Below are positions 36,362-44,479 of a stretch of 64,000 nucleotides of DNA, one piece after another. The notes beneath the pieces are model-generated. The model saw only the letters and a list, made by a program, of their open reading frames with translations, had not been told where the DNA came from and made no database searches. A program made the translations under genes and the position numbers. Source of the stretch: a marine group bacterium Sva0996 bin134 (GTDB lineage: Bacteria; Actinomycetota; Acidimicrobiia; Acidimicrobiales; Bin134); contig MPNQ01000002.1 in the NCBI GenBank assembly GCA_002239105.1, forward strand, positions 62,001-126,000, given 5' to 3'. Positions within the stretch are counted from its first letter, which is position 1, and the number at the start of each line of letters is the position of its first letter.

Positions 36362-37557
36362 CTAGGCCCCTCGATGGCATCCGGGTGTTGGACTTCACCC
36401 GTCACATGGCCGGCCCCTACGGCACCATGATTTTGGGGGACTACGGGGCCGACATCATCAAGGTGGAGAGCCTCCCCCACGGCGACGGCAGCCGAGGTGT
36501 CGGAACCGCGTTCGTCGACGGGGAGAGCGCTCTGTTCCTCATCTGGAACCGGGGCAAGCGCAGCCTCGCTCTGGACATGCGCACATCCGAGGGGCTGAAG
36601 GTCATCCATCGCTTGGCAGCCACTGTCGATGTAGTGGTCACCAGCTACCGGCCCGGTGTCGCCGACGAGATCGGCATCGGCTACGACGCCCTGTCGGCCA
36701 TCAACGACCAGATCGTGTACGTCTCTCTCACCGCTTTCGGACCCGAGGGGCCACTGGCCCCCTATCCGGGGACCGATCCGGTGGTCCAGGCGGTCTCAGG
36801 GGTGATGTCGGTGACCGGTGAGCCTGACCGGGGACCCAGCCTGGTCGGCGTCCCGATGGCCGACTTCACTGGAGCCTTGGTCAGCGCCCAGGCCGCCATG
36901 CTCGGCCTTTTTGCCCGACAGCAAACCGGCAAGGGCCAGATGATCGACGTCTCGATGCTGTTTGCTCTGATGTCGTCGCTGACCACCCGGCTGGCTTCGC
37001 ACTGGGTCGACGGCCATGATCCGGAGCGCCACGGCAGCGCCCACAGCGTGGTGGTGCCCTATGAGGCGTTCCAGACCGCCGACGGCTACGTAGTGGCCGG
37101 CGTGTGGGGAGGCGTAGACGGGTGGGAGCGCTTCTGCCAGTCCATCGGCAAGCCGGAGTTGGCCACCGATGAGCGCTACCTGACCAACCAGCAGCGGGTA
37201 GACGCCCGAGCCGAGCTCACCGAGTACCTGCAAGGCATCTTCATCACCCGGACCAGCGCCGAGTGGGAGGAGTCGTTCAACCAGCACCGGGGGCTGTTCG
37301 GGCCGGTCAACACCTTCTCGCAGATCCTCAACCATCCCCAGGTGCAGCAGGCCGGACTGGTGCAGTCGGTGGAACACGCCACCCTCGGCGAGATTCCCCA
37401 GTTGGGCCCGGTGATCGGGCTGCACGACACCCCCGGCGCGATCACCGGTCCCCCGCCGGTGCTGGGCCAGCACAGCGAGGAAATCCTGGCCGAGGCGGGC
37501 TACAGCCCAGAGGAAATCGCCGCCCTGTTCAACTCCGGGGTAGCAGGCTCAGCCTGA
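36358..37557 (+). CDS. Class III (CaiB/BaiF) CoA-transferase
   Basis: A 399-residue enzyme with VLDFTRHMAGPYGTMILGDY and GADIIKVESLPHGDGSRG, the WNRGKRSLALDMRTSEG block, YVSLTAFGPEGPLAPYPGTD, and the catalytic aspartate at residue 169 in GVPMADFTGAL. It transfers CoA between carboxylic acids through an aspartyl-CoA intermediate. The ATG overlaps the TGA of the preceding paralogue (ATGA), so they are probably two subunits of one enzyme. Last gene of the plus-strand operon; its end overlaps by 9 bp the convergent LLM gene. Confidence 0.92.
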   Translation: MTRPLDGIRVLDFTRHMAGPYGTMILGDYGADIIKVESLPHGDGSRGVGTAFVDGESALFLIWNRGKRSLALDMRTSEGLKVIHRLAATVDVVVTSYRPGVADEIGIGYDALSAINDQIVYVSLTAFGPEGPLAPYPGTDPVVQAVSGVMSVTGEPDRGPSLVGVPMADFTGALVSAQAAMLGLFARQQTGKGQMIDVSMLFALMSSLTTRLASHWVDGHDPERHGSAHSVVVPYEAFQTADGYVVAGVWGGVDGWERFCQSIGKPELATDERYLTNQQRVDARAELTEYLQGIFITRTSAEWEESFNQHRGLFGPVNTFSQILNHPQVQQAGLVQSVEHATLGEIPQLGPVIGLHDTPGAITGPPPVLGQHSEEILAEAGYSPEEIAALFNSGVAGSA

Positions 37558-38496
37558 TCCCTGAAGGCCTGAACCCAAATGCTGGCCCAGGGCTTCGGCC
37601 GCGTCCCGGGTCTCGGCGGGGTCATACGAGACGACCACCATGTTGATTACATCGGCCCCGGCTTCGCCCAATTCAGTCAGAGTTCCCAGTGTGGCGTTCC
37701 GATCGGTTAAGTCGAGCACATTGGGGTTGTGACCCCCCACCGCCGCTGGCCAGGTGGTGGCCACGGTGAACGGCTGGTCGGCCCGGGTCGAATGCTTGCG
37801 CTCTTGGCGTAGGAAGCCCACATGCTCCCGCAAGTCATCCGGAGCCATCCGGGAGGCTAGCCAGCCGTCTCCCACCGCTGCGGCCCGGCGCAGCGCGGGC
37901 TGGGAGTGGCCGCCTACAAGAATGGGCACCGGCGACTGCACCGGCTTGGGCCTCATGTTGAGGGGCGGAAACGAATGGGTTTCCCCCTCGTAGGAGGGCT
38001 GGTCTTGCTCCCACAGGGTTCGCAGGATCTCGATGCCGTCCTCCAGCAACTGCCGTCGCCGGGGGTAGTCGGCACCGAGGGCGTCGAACTCCTCGCGAAG
38101 CCACCCGAGGGTTACCCCGAAGATGACCCGTCCCCCCGACAGGTAGTCGAGGGTGGCCACGGCCTTGCCAACGATCACGGGGTTGCGCTGGGGAAGCACG
38201 CAGGCGTTGACCGCGAGCCGAATGGTGGACGTCGCCCCAGCAACAAAGGCCAAGGTGGTGAGTGCCTCCATCCGGGGGTTTTCGGTGGGATACGGATACT
38301 TGCCGTCGGCTGTGGTGGGGTTCGGGGAGGAGAACTCCACCGGAAAAGCGATGTGGTCGCCTACCCACACCGAGTCCAGCCCGGCCAACTCTGCGGCTTG
38401 AGCGACGTCCACGATGTCCTGAGCCGTGGCCGCGCCTTCATAGGGCAAGCAGAGGCCGATCTTTGGGCCGTTATAGGGCGTTTTGTCCGATCCCAT
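37549..38496 (-). CDS. LLM-class (F420-type) oxidoreductase
   Basis: The 315-residue protein has KIGLCLPYEG, LDSVWVGDHIAFP, TIRLAVNACVLPQRNPVIVG, LDYLSGGRVIFGVTLGWLRE and VPILVGGHSQPALRRAA, the layout of F420-dependent luciferase-like enzymes. ATG 38496 is chosen because the fold starts about ten residues later; the open frame extends further upstream without resemblance. It lies just after another LLM gene on the same strand (24 bp), so the pair is likely one operon. Confidence 0.9.
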   Translation of the reverse strand: MGSDKTPYNGPKIGLCLPYEGAATAQDIVDVAQAAELAGLDSVWVGDHIAFPVEFSSPNPTTADGKYPYPTENPRMEALTTLAFVAGATSTIRLAVNACVLPQRNPVIVGKAVATLDYLSGGRVIFGVTLGWLREEFDALGADYPRRRQLLEDGIEILRTLWEQDQPSYEGETHSFPPLNMRPKPVQSPVPILVGGHSQPALRRAAAVGDGWLASRMAPDDLREHVGFLRQERKHSTRADQPFTVATTWPAAVGGHNPNVLDLTDRNATLGTLTELGEAGADVINMVVVSYDPAETRDAAEALGQHLGSGLQGSG

Positions 38497-38519
38497 AATC
38501 CCTGCCTTCGGTGACTGAG

Positions 38520-39527
38520 CTAGCCGGACAATAGCGGGATCACCTGGGCTCCGAACCGCTTGAGCTGGGCCATGGCGTGGGCATGGTCGTGTCCCGGCCA
38601 CTGCGGCTTGTAGATGAAGTGCGAGTGCTGGACCTGGGCCATGAGGTGGGAGAGCCCCTCGGCCACATCAGAGGGGTTGCCGAGCACGAACCGATTGTCC
38701 AGCCAGTCGCGGCGGCCGAGACCGTCGTCCACGTCAAGCCCCCACGAGCGATAGGTGCCATAGCGCGACGCGGCACCTGATGACACCGCCACTTCGGCTT
38801 CGGCCGGGGTGTCGGCGATATAGACCTCCCGGCGTACCGGGATGGCCGTGAGCGCCCGATTGCCATGGGCCGCACGCTCCTCCAGATACGCCTGGTAGAG
38901 GTCGACGAGCTGTCGGTGGGTCGGGAAGGGTGCGGCGTACCAAGCGTCGCCCACTCGGGCGGCACGGCGAACCGATGCCTCCACCTGGGCCCCGACCCAG
39001 ATCGGGGGGTGCGGCTGCTGGACCGGAAGCGTGGACAACTCGACATCGTCAAGCTGGTAGAAGCGGCCGTGGTGGTTGAGGGGCTGGCTGCTCCACAGCG
39101 CCCGAATGACCTCCACCGACTCCTCGAATCGTTCAGTTCGGGTGGTGCGGTCGATACCGAAGGCGTCGAATTCGTCTTGGCTGTAGCCGATTCCCACTCC
39201 CATGATCACCCGCCCTCCGGTCACCGCGTCCATGGTGGCCACTTCCTCGGCGACGGTGAGGGGATGGTGCAAGGGCAGCAGCAGGATGCCGGTGGCGACT
39301 TCGACCGACGGGAACCGCATAGCTATCGAGGTCAGATACGGGATGGGCTGGAGGTAGCGCAGCGTCGGCGCGGCAAAGTGCTGGCCCGCAACCACCAGGT
39401 CAAACCCATGATCCACAGCCATGGAGATCAGCTCGTGGTGCTCGGCGATCTGTCGGTCTACGGGCACCGAGCGATCGTGTACCGAGGTCAACAGCAGGCC
39501 GAATCTCACCGGGCCATCTTTGTTCAA
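38520..39527 (-). CDS. LLM-class flavin-dependent oxidoreductase
   Basis: The 335-residue product shows RFGLLLTSVHD, FDLVVAGQHFAAPTLRYLQP, VEVATGILLLPLHHPLTVAE, MDAVTGGRVIMGVGIGYSQD and PHPPIWVGAQVEASVRRAAR. It is closer in pattern to the LLM protein at 33.3 kb (shared GQHF...LRYLQP-like segment) than to its neighbour. The start is uncertain: TTG 39527 gives the listed length; GTG 39509 is an alternative directly before RFGLLL. Substrate unknown. Confidence 0.88.
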   Translation of the reverse strand: MNKDGPVRFGLLLTSVHDRSVPVDRQIAEHHELISMAVDHGFDLVVAGQHFAAPTLRYLQPIPYLTSIAMRFPSVEVATGILLLPLHHPLTVAEEVATMDAVTGGRVIMGVGIGYSQDEFDAFGIDRTTRTERFEESVEVIRALWSSQPLNHHGRFYQLDDVELSTLPVQQPHPPIWVGAQVEASVRRAARVGDAWYAAPFPTHRQLVDLYQAYLEERAAHGNRALTAIPVRREVYIADTPAEAEVAVSSGAASRYGTYRSWGLDVDDGLGRRDWLDNRFVLGNPSDVAEGLSHLMAQVQHSHFIYKPQWPGHDHAHAMAQLKRFGAQVIPLLSG

Positions 39528-39589
39528 GCAGACCTCAGTGTGCTGGACCCGTGTTGTCTCCGGCCCTCCCCCGTCGGTAGACAGTCGCC

Positions 39590-40774
39590 ATGCGACGGAT
39601 TGCTATACGACTGCTGGGCGCATTTCGACGGATCACCCTTCTGATTCGGAAGATGCGGGGCAAGACCCTCGACGACGTGGCCGAACAGCGGGTGGTCAGC
39701 GGCAAGGCCTGGGAAGAGTTCTGCGACTCGCTGAAGGCGGCAGGAGCGGCCATGAATTTCCCCGGCGCGCCGCGGGACCCGTTCAACCAGGCGGAGGGCT
39801 ACCGGCACCTGAGCCGCCTAACCCGTGCCGGATTGATGGCCTTTATCGAGCACGCCGACCCCAATGCGCCCGTGATGCACCGTGTGGCCAACGAGACCAC
39901 CAAGCTGGGCGCCGACAACCCCGACAACTACTACTACACCGCCGCGTTGAACGGGAGCTACGACTACAAGATCACCGGGCAGCGCAACACCATCGCCTAC
40001 CTGAGCATCGGAACGCAGTCGGGCAACTACGGCCAGGGCGGCGGCCTGCCCCCCACCGGACACATCGAAGCCGACCAGATCGAGATGGATGCCGACGGTT
40101 GTTTCGAGCTGATTCTGAGCAGCACCCCCCAAGAGGGCAACTGGCTGCCGATGACACCTGAGACCGGCACGTTGGTGGTGCGCCAGACCTTTGCCGACCG
40201 AAACACGGAAGTCCCCGCCGAGCTGGCCATCGAGCGCATCAACTGCGCCCCTGAGGACCGCCAGCCCTCGCACCTCACGGCTAGGGCCTTGGATGAGGGG
40301 TTGAAGAATGTTGGAGCGCTGGTGATGGGCGCGCCACTGCTGTTCACAAAATGGGCCCGAGACTTCTCCAAGCACAGCAACCAACTGCCGCAGTTCGACC
40401 CCGACGTTTCACTGAACGCTGGCGGTGACCCCAACATCACCTACTACCACAGCCACTGGGCGCTGGGGCCCGACGAGGCGCTGGTGATCGAAGCCACTCC
40501 CCCGGACTGCGAGTACTGGAACTTCCAGCTCAGCAACTACTGGATGGAATCACTGGACTACCGCCACTACACGATCCACACCAACAGCCATCTCGCCGAC
40601 TACGAAGCTGACGGATCGGTGCGGCTGATCGTGGCCCACCGCGATCCAGGCCTGCCCAACTGGATTGAACCCGCAGGCCACTTGCTCGGCACCATGTCGT
40701 TCCGCTGGGTGAGGGCCACCGAGGCCCCCCAGCCTCAGTGCCGTGTGGTGCCGCTGAGCAGCCTGCGGGCGTAG
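39590..40774 (+). CDS. DUF1214-domain protein
   Basis: A 394-residue protein whose C-terminal part (YYHSHWALGPDEALVIEATP, CEYWNFQLSNYWMESLDYRH, TIHTNSHLADYEADGSVRLI, DPGLPNWIEPAGH) matches the DUF1214/VP1 C-domain seen in many actinobacterial proteins linked to lipid or steroid degradation clusters. The N-terminal half carries no signal peptide despite a basic start. Function is not established. It precedes the sulfotransferase gene by 4 bp and is presumably co-transcribed with it. Confidence 0.85.
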   Translation: MRRIAIRLLGAFRRITLLIRKMRGKTLDDVAEQRVVSGKAWEEFCDSLKAAGAAMNFPGAPRDPFNQAEGYRHLSRLTRAGLMAFIEHADPNAPVMHRVANETTKLGADNPDNYYYTAALNGSYDYKITGQRNTIAYLSIGTQSGNYGQGGGLPPTGHIEADQIEMDADGCFELILSSTPQEGNWLPMTPETGTLVVRQTFADRNTEVPAELAIERINCAPEDRQPSHLTARALDEGLKNVGALVMGAPLLFTKWARDFSKHSNQLPQFDPDVSLNAGGDPNITYYHSHWALGPDEALVIEATPPDCEYWNFQLSNYWMESLDYRHYTIHTNSHLADYEADGSVRLIVAHRDPGLPNWIEPAGHLLGTMSFRWVRATEAPQPQCRVVPLSSLRA

Positions 40775-40778
40775 CCGC

Positions 40779-42020
40779 TTGACGTCCACCGACTACCAGA
40801 GCCCCTATCGCCCGATCCCCATTCGGGCGCTCAACCGGCTGGGCCGCGCCGGGGCGAGCATCGGGCTCTCCGGCCGCTTGGACGTCGACAAGCTGGTCAA
40901 ACATGCGAGGCGCAAGACCGGGCTCTCTGACTTCGGCGACGACGGGCACCTGGAAGCCTTGCGAGTGCTGGTGGAGTCGATCAACGACGAGGCCCAGTTG
41001 ACTCCGACGGGCCTGCTGATTCAGAAGTCCAGGCTGGCGGGTGCGCTGGTCCAGCGACTGCGCATTCAGGACCTGCTCAAACGACATCCCGAGATCGATG
41101 ACATCGACCTCGGCACGGTCATCGTGATCACCGGGCTCCAGCGCACGGGCACGACGCTGCTTCACCGCCTCATCTATTCCCACCCCGAGATCCGGGGCAT
41201 CTCCGGGGAAGAAGCACTCATACCTGTGGCGGCGACCGATGCGCCGAAACGCACCAAGCGATCACGCAAGCGGCGGGCGATGCTGGCCGAGCGGACGATT
41301 TCCTATCTGTCCCCAGATTTCATGGCGGTACACCCCATCGACCGCGAACAGCCGGAGGAAGACGTCCTGCTGCTCGACCTCAACTTCATGAGCCAATCAG
41401 CCGAAGCCATCCTGCACGTTCCGAGCTATTCCTGCTGGCTAGCGGAACAGGACCACACGGCGACATATGAGTACTTCCGCCGGGTGCTACGGGTGCTTAC
41501 CTGGCAGCGGCCGGCCCGGGCCTGGGTGCTCAAGACGCCTCATCACCTGGAGTACCTCGACGTATTGCTCAAGGTGTTCAGTGGCGCAACCGTCGTGCAG
41601 ACCCACCGCGATCCCCGGGTGGCCGTCTCCTCCTTTTGCAGCATGGTGGCCCACGGTCGGGGCATGTTCAGCGATCACGTGGACCCCACCGAAATCGGAC
41701 GCCACTGGTGCGACAAGACGCACCGAATGGTGGAGTGGGCCATGAAGACGCGAGCGGAGACCCCCGGCGGCCGATTCGTCGACGTGTCGTACTACGACCT
41801 GACCCGCGACCCGATGACCCAGCTCCAGCGGATCTACGCGGTGTCAGGAATCGACTTCGGCGACGAAGCCAAGGGACTGGCCGAGCAGTACGTGGCCGCG
41901 AACCCGCAGAACCGCTTCGGAAAGCATCACTACCGGCTCGAACACTTCGGTCTGAGCGAACAGATCATGGACGAGACCTTCGCGGTGTACCGAGAGGCCT
42001 ATGCCATCCCCTTCGAATAG
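40779..42020 (+). CDS. Sulfotransferase-family protein
   Basis: A 413-residue P-loop sulfotransferase. The PAPS 5'-phosphosulfate loop is VIVITGLQRTGTTLLHRLI (about residues 108-126), and the 3'-phosphate motif region is VVQTHRDPRVAVSSFCSM (about 270-287). The C-terminal RFGKHHYRLEHFGLSEQ is typical of the actinobacterial Sulfotransfer_3 group. The start is TTG 40779. It would sulfate a small molecule or glycan; some relatives lack proven activity. Its last 505 bp recur at 43443-43947. Confidence 0.9.
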   Translation: MTSTDYQSPYRPIPIRALNRLGRAGASIGLSGRLDVDKLVKHARRKTGLSDFGDDGHLEALRVLVESINDEAQLTPTGLLIQKSRLAGALVQRLRIQDLLKRHPEIDDIDLGTVIVITGLQRTGTTLLHRLIYSHPEIRGISGEEALIPVAATDAPKRTKRSRKRRAMLAERTISYLSPDFMAVHPIDREQPEEDVLLLDLNFMSQSAEAILHVPSYSCWLAEQDHTATYEYFRRVLRVLTWQRPARAWVLKTPHHLEYLDVLLKVFSGATVVQTHRDPRVAVSSFCSMVAHGRGMFSDHVDPTEIGRHWCDKTHRMVEWAMKTRAETPGGRFVDVSYYDLTRDPMTQLQRIYAVSGIDFGDEAKGLAEQYVAANPQNRFGKHHYRLEHFGLSEQIMDETFAVYREAYAIPFE

Positions 42021-42024
42021 GCCA
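41520..42024 (+). repeat. Copy 1 of a 505-bp direct repeat (sulfotransferase 3' end)
   Basis: The 3' part of the sulfotransferase gene, from GCCTGGGTGCTCAAGAC to just past the stop codon (GAATAGGCCA), is repeated in the same orientation 1.9 kb downstream with the same length and no indels. The encoded proteins differ at about 14 of 165 positions by my count, so the repeats are paralogous, not recent copies. The two copies bracket a 1.4-kb insert. Confidence 0.9.
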
Positions 42025-42042
42025 CAAGGTCGGGTAGCTGGC

Positions 42043-42705
42043 TCAGGCCGTCTTCTCGCCAACTAACCAGTCTCTTAGACCGTCGTTAGCATCGGCAGGA
42101 AATTCAGGAAATGGCGGATCAGACTCATTATCCACAAGTGCAAATACTACTCCTCGTTCTGGATGGTCGAGGATCCAGCCCTGCGGCGTGGTGAAGTACC
42201 ATTCATTGCCGTCGTTCCGAGTGTTCCACCAAACGCCTTCGAGGGGATCGTTGTTTGGCTGTAGGTAGATAACGTTTTGAGAGCCGATGGGCAGTACAGA
42301 ACGCAGCTGTGCAATATCCGAATCCATTGGTCTAGGCAACTGAACGTAATATCTTGTCTTGTCGTCGGTCTCAAACACGAGATTAAGGGTTACGCCTTCG
42401 GGTTCTGTCTCAGAAGGGCCAAAGAAACGTCCGTTCTCGATATCAACCAGCGTCGCTTCAACGACGACAGTTGAACGCTTAGCCAGATCCTCGACTGTGG
42501 TTGCCGGATTGTAGTCGAATGCAAAGGACTGAAAGTATGAGTCGTAGGAATAGGTGAATATTTCCTCGGACTCGGTAGTGGACCCACATGCAACCGCTAT
42601 CAGGGCTGCGGAGATGAGTGCAAGACCTCGAAGCAGGCGAACTTGAATTCGACAATTGGCCGACTTCTGAGTTGTTCGGTTTGGTGAGTTGGGTGATGGC
42701 CTCAT
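42043..42705 (-). CDS. Secreted lipoprotein of unknown function
   Basis: The 220-residue protein has a basic N-terminus, a hydrophobic segment LLRGLALISAALIAVACGS with lipobox cysteine at residue 40, and a mature domain without recognised motifs (TVEDLAKRSTVVVEATLVDI, then YYVQLPRP, and NEWYFTTPQGWIL). It is AT-richer than neighbouring genes. It overlaps the upstream metalloprotease gene by 4 bp (ATGA), so the two are translated together. It may be a surface partner or inhibitor of the protease; no direct evidence. Confidence 0.75.
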   Translation of the reverse strand: MRPSPNSPNRTTQKSANCRIQVRLLRGLALISAALIAVACGSTTESEEIFTYSYDSYFQSFAFDYNPATTVEDLAKRSTVVVEATLVDIENGRFFGPSETEPEGVTLNLVFETDDKTRYYVQLPRPMDSDIAQLRSVLPIGSQNVIYLQPNNDPLEGVWWNTRNDGNEWYFTTPQGWILDHPERGVVFALVDNESDPPFPEFPADANDGLRDWLVGEKTA

Positions 42706-43271
42706 GAGTCTTCAACCTCCAGGTCGTCCATGTGGTCGAGCGTGTGTTGCACATAGGTCCGAGAGGTGGATGTACCCGACATCATGCAACCCCAGCCGCT
42801 TGAATGGTGGGTTGCTCCAGCTGAGTGGCCTACTTCGTGACAAATGGTTTTACGCCTTTCATTAGCGGGAAGCGTCCCGGTGTTGCTTGAAATACGAATG
42901 TCGGCGTTGTCGCACACGTTTCCATTTCTATCATCACATTGATATAGACCTCTATAAGCATCACATTGATATAGACCTCTATAAGCAGTCGTATTGAATC
43001 GTTGAAAGTGAATGTCGGTACCAGAGTTACAGCTTTGGAGGGACCCTCCGCTGAAATTAGTGGAAGAGTTGAGATAGCGCATTGATGCTCCGGCATGAAG
43101 ACGAAGAGAGTTCCAAGTGAAATTGGTCGACCAGCAGTAGTCATGATCGTGGTTATCAGCGAGCCATCCGGTGTTTGAGCCGCCAACACCGAAAGGGTCG
43201 GCAGTTGCTGGAGTAGCCATACTGAATATGGCGGTGAGTGCTACGGTTATAAGCGCTGAACCTGTTTTCAT
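42702..43271 (-). CDS. Secreted matrixin-like zinc metalloprotease
   Basis: The 189-residue product has a signal peptide (MKTGSALITVALTAIFSMAT, cleavage near ATA-DPF) and the extended zincin motif HEVGHSAGATHH, followed by GWGCMMSGTSTS, where the methionines could form the Met-turn of metzincins. Small size suggests a minimal protease domain. ATG 43271 has AAGGA about nine bases upstream. A good promoter and a palindromic operator precede it. Codon and base use are more AT-rich than the flanks, which fits transfer. It holds an in-frame 9-residue duplication. Activity is plausible but the substrate is unknown. Confidence 0.78.
   Translation of the reverse strand: MKTGSALITVALTAIFSMATPATADPFGVGGSNTGWLADNHDHDYCWSTNFTWNSLRLHAGASMRYLNSSTNFSGGSLQSCNSGTDIHFQRFNTTAYRGLYQCDAYRGLYQCDDRNGNVCDNADIRISSNTGTLPANERRKTICHEVGHSAGATHHSSGWGCMMSGTSTSRTYVQHTLDHMDDLEVEDS
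42934..42987. repeat. Perfect 27-bp tandem duplication within the metalloprotease gene
   Basis: Positions 42934-42960 and 42961-42987 are identical. On the coding strand they encode AYRGLYQCD twice in a row, adding nine residues with a second cysteine between the N-terminal region and the zinc motif. The absence of any mismatch suggests a recent slippage event or an assembly artefact. Confidence 0.95.
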
Positions 43272-43299
43272 AGTACCCATTCCTTTTCTTCTGCTTGCG

Positions 43300-43328
43300 A
43301 CTATAAGGAGGACCCGCGGCTTGATCAA
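43300..43328 (-). promoter_or_regulatory. Predicted sigma70-type promoter of the metalloprotease-lipoprotein operon
   Basis: Read on the minus strand, TTGATC (43328-43323), a 17-bp spacer and TATAGT (43305-43300) form a near-consensus promoter. Transcription would start about 7 bp later, near 43293, giving a leader of about 20 nt to the ATG at 43271. A double palindrome sits directly upstream of the -35 box. Confidence 0.6.
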
Positions 43329-43338
43329 CCAAAAGGAC

Positions 43339-43375
43339 TGTCAAAACATGACAAGTTTTTTGTCATGTTTTGACA
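43339..43375. promoter_or_regulatory. Double palindromic operator / strong hairpin
   Basis: TGTCAAAACATGACA (43339-43353) and TGTCATGTTTTGACA (43361-43375) are perfect reverse complements with a 7-nt loop. Each 15-mer is itself an inverted repeat TGTCA-N5-TGACA. The DNA can therefore be read as two adjacent dimer-binding sites, or as one 15-bp hairpin. It ends 11 bp upstream of the -35 box, a position usual for an activator. Confidence 0.6.
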
Positions 43376-43442
43376 CTTGACAAATATGGAATGGGCGTGT
43401 AATTGAGTTGCTCCTGCTAGCCTGAGAGATAGACGGTCCAGC

Positions 43443-43943
43443 GCCTGGGTGCTCAAGACACCTCATCACCTGGAATACCTCGACGTATTGCTCAAGGTGT
43501 TCAGCGAGGCAACGGTCGTGCAGACCCACCGCGATCCCCGGGTGGCCGTCACCTCCTTTTGCAGCATGGTGGCCCACGGTCGGGGCATGTTCAGCGATCA
43601 TGTGGACCCGACCGAAATCGGACGCCACTGGTGCGACAAGACGCACCGAATGGTGGAGTGGGCCATGAAGACGCGAGCGGAGACCCCCGGCGGTCGATTT
43701 GTCGACGTTTCGTACTACGACCTGACCCGCGACCCTATGTCCCAGCTCCGGCGGATCTACGAGGTGGCAGAAATCGACTTCGACGACGAAGCCCGGAGAA
43801 TGGCCGAGCAGTACGTGGCCGCGAACCCGCAGAACCGCTTCGGCAAGCACCACTACCGGCTCGAACACTTCGGCCTGAGCGAACAGGACATGGACGAGAC
43901 ATTCGCGACCTATCGGAATGCCTATGCCATCCCCTTCGAATAG
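43443..43943 (+). pseudogene. C-terminal fragment of a second sulfotransferase
   Basis: The frame continues LKTPHHLEYLDVLLKVFSEA through to NAYAIPFE and the stop, equal to the last 165 codons of the sulfotransferase at 40.8-42.0 kb. The N-terminal PAPS-binding loop is missing, and the frame opens only at the repeat edge. This is either the tail of a tandem paralogue whose 5' part was removed when the metalloprotease unit inserted, or a duplication formed with the insertion. Substitutions are mostly conservative, so the parent was functional. Confidence 0.88.
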
Positions 43944-44048
43944 GCCAGTGAGGGACTAAACCCTGTCTACAAACGGTTCCTGGTTGTTACTGGGAGGAGT
44001 GCAATAGTGGGGGCGGCGACGATAATGGGGGTCAACTGGCCGGGATCC

Positions 44049-44288
44049 TCATGGGCTGGCGTCCGGCCAGGAGCCTTCGAGGTCGTCAAGCCGCTTCTTG
44101 CCGCCTTCAACGAGTTTGGAGATGAACATGAATTCTGCACCAGCGATCATCTTTATGAGGTCGGCTCGGGTTTTGACCTTGCCGCATTTGATCGCGTCGT
44201 TGTAGGCGATTCTGAGCAGGTCGTCTGCTCGTTCCAGCATCTGGAAAGCTTGGACAAGGGTGAGTTGAGGTGGGGTTTGGTCGGCCAT
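44049..44288 (-). CDS. Small hypothetical protein
   Basis: A 79-residue, mostly helical frame (LTLVQAFQMLERADDLLRIA, IAGAEFMFISKLVEGGKKRL). The ATG at 44288 shares one base with the TGA of the upstream small gene (TGATG), which supports both as real genes in one operon. No known family is recognised. The helical, charged character would fit a DNA-binding or regulatory accessory protein of a mobile element, but that is only an impression. Confidence 0.55.
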   Translation of the reverse strand: MADQTPPQLTLVQAFQMLERADDLLRIAYNDAIKCGKVKTRADLIKMIAGAEFMFISKLVEGGKKRLDDLEGSWPDASP

Positions 44289-44479
44289 CAGCTCGCCTTC
44301 TGCTCGTAGGTTCTTAGGTAGTCGGCTACCGCCTGGGCGATGAGGCATCGCGCGCGGCATTTGCTTTCTTCGGAGCGGCATTTCTCGGCGTCAGCTCGAC
44401 CATCAGTGAGATGGTGGGATGATCGGCGGTCCAGCGCCCATTCGATCATTTCGTCCAGCGTGTACTCGCTCATGCCCAT
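44288..44479 (-). CDS. Small hypothetical protein
   Basis: A 63-residue frame starting at 44479 behind a very strong ribosome site (GGAGGAGGGG, five-base spacing). It reads MGMSEYTLDEMIEWALDRRS, followed by a Cys/Lys/Glu-rich segment (CRSEESKCRARC) and a helix. No family is recognised. It is coupled to the following small gene by a TGATG overlap. Confidence 0.55.
   Translation of the reverse strand: MGMSEYTLDEMIEWALDRRSSHHLTDGRADAEKCRSEESKCRARCLIAQAVADYLRTYEQKAS

Noticed and set aside
43339..43375. Rho-independent terminator
   Set aside because: The stem is AT-rich with palindromic halves, sits just upstream of a promoter, and does not follow a gene on either strand.
41520..43947. Insertion sequence or composite transposon
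   Set aside because: The direct repeats are sulfotransferase gene ends; no transposase, terminal inverted repeat or target duplication is present.
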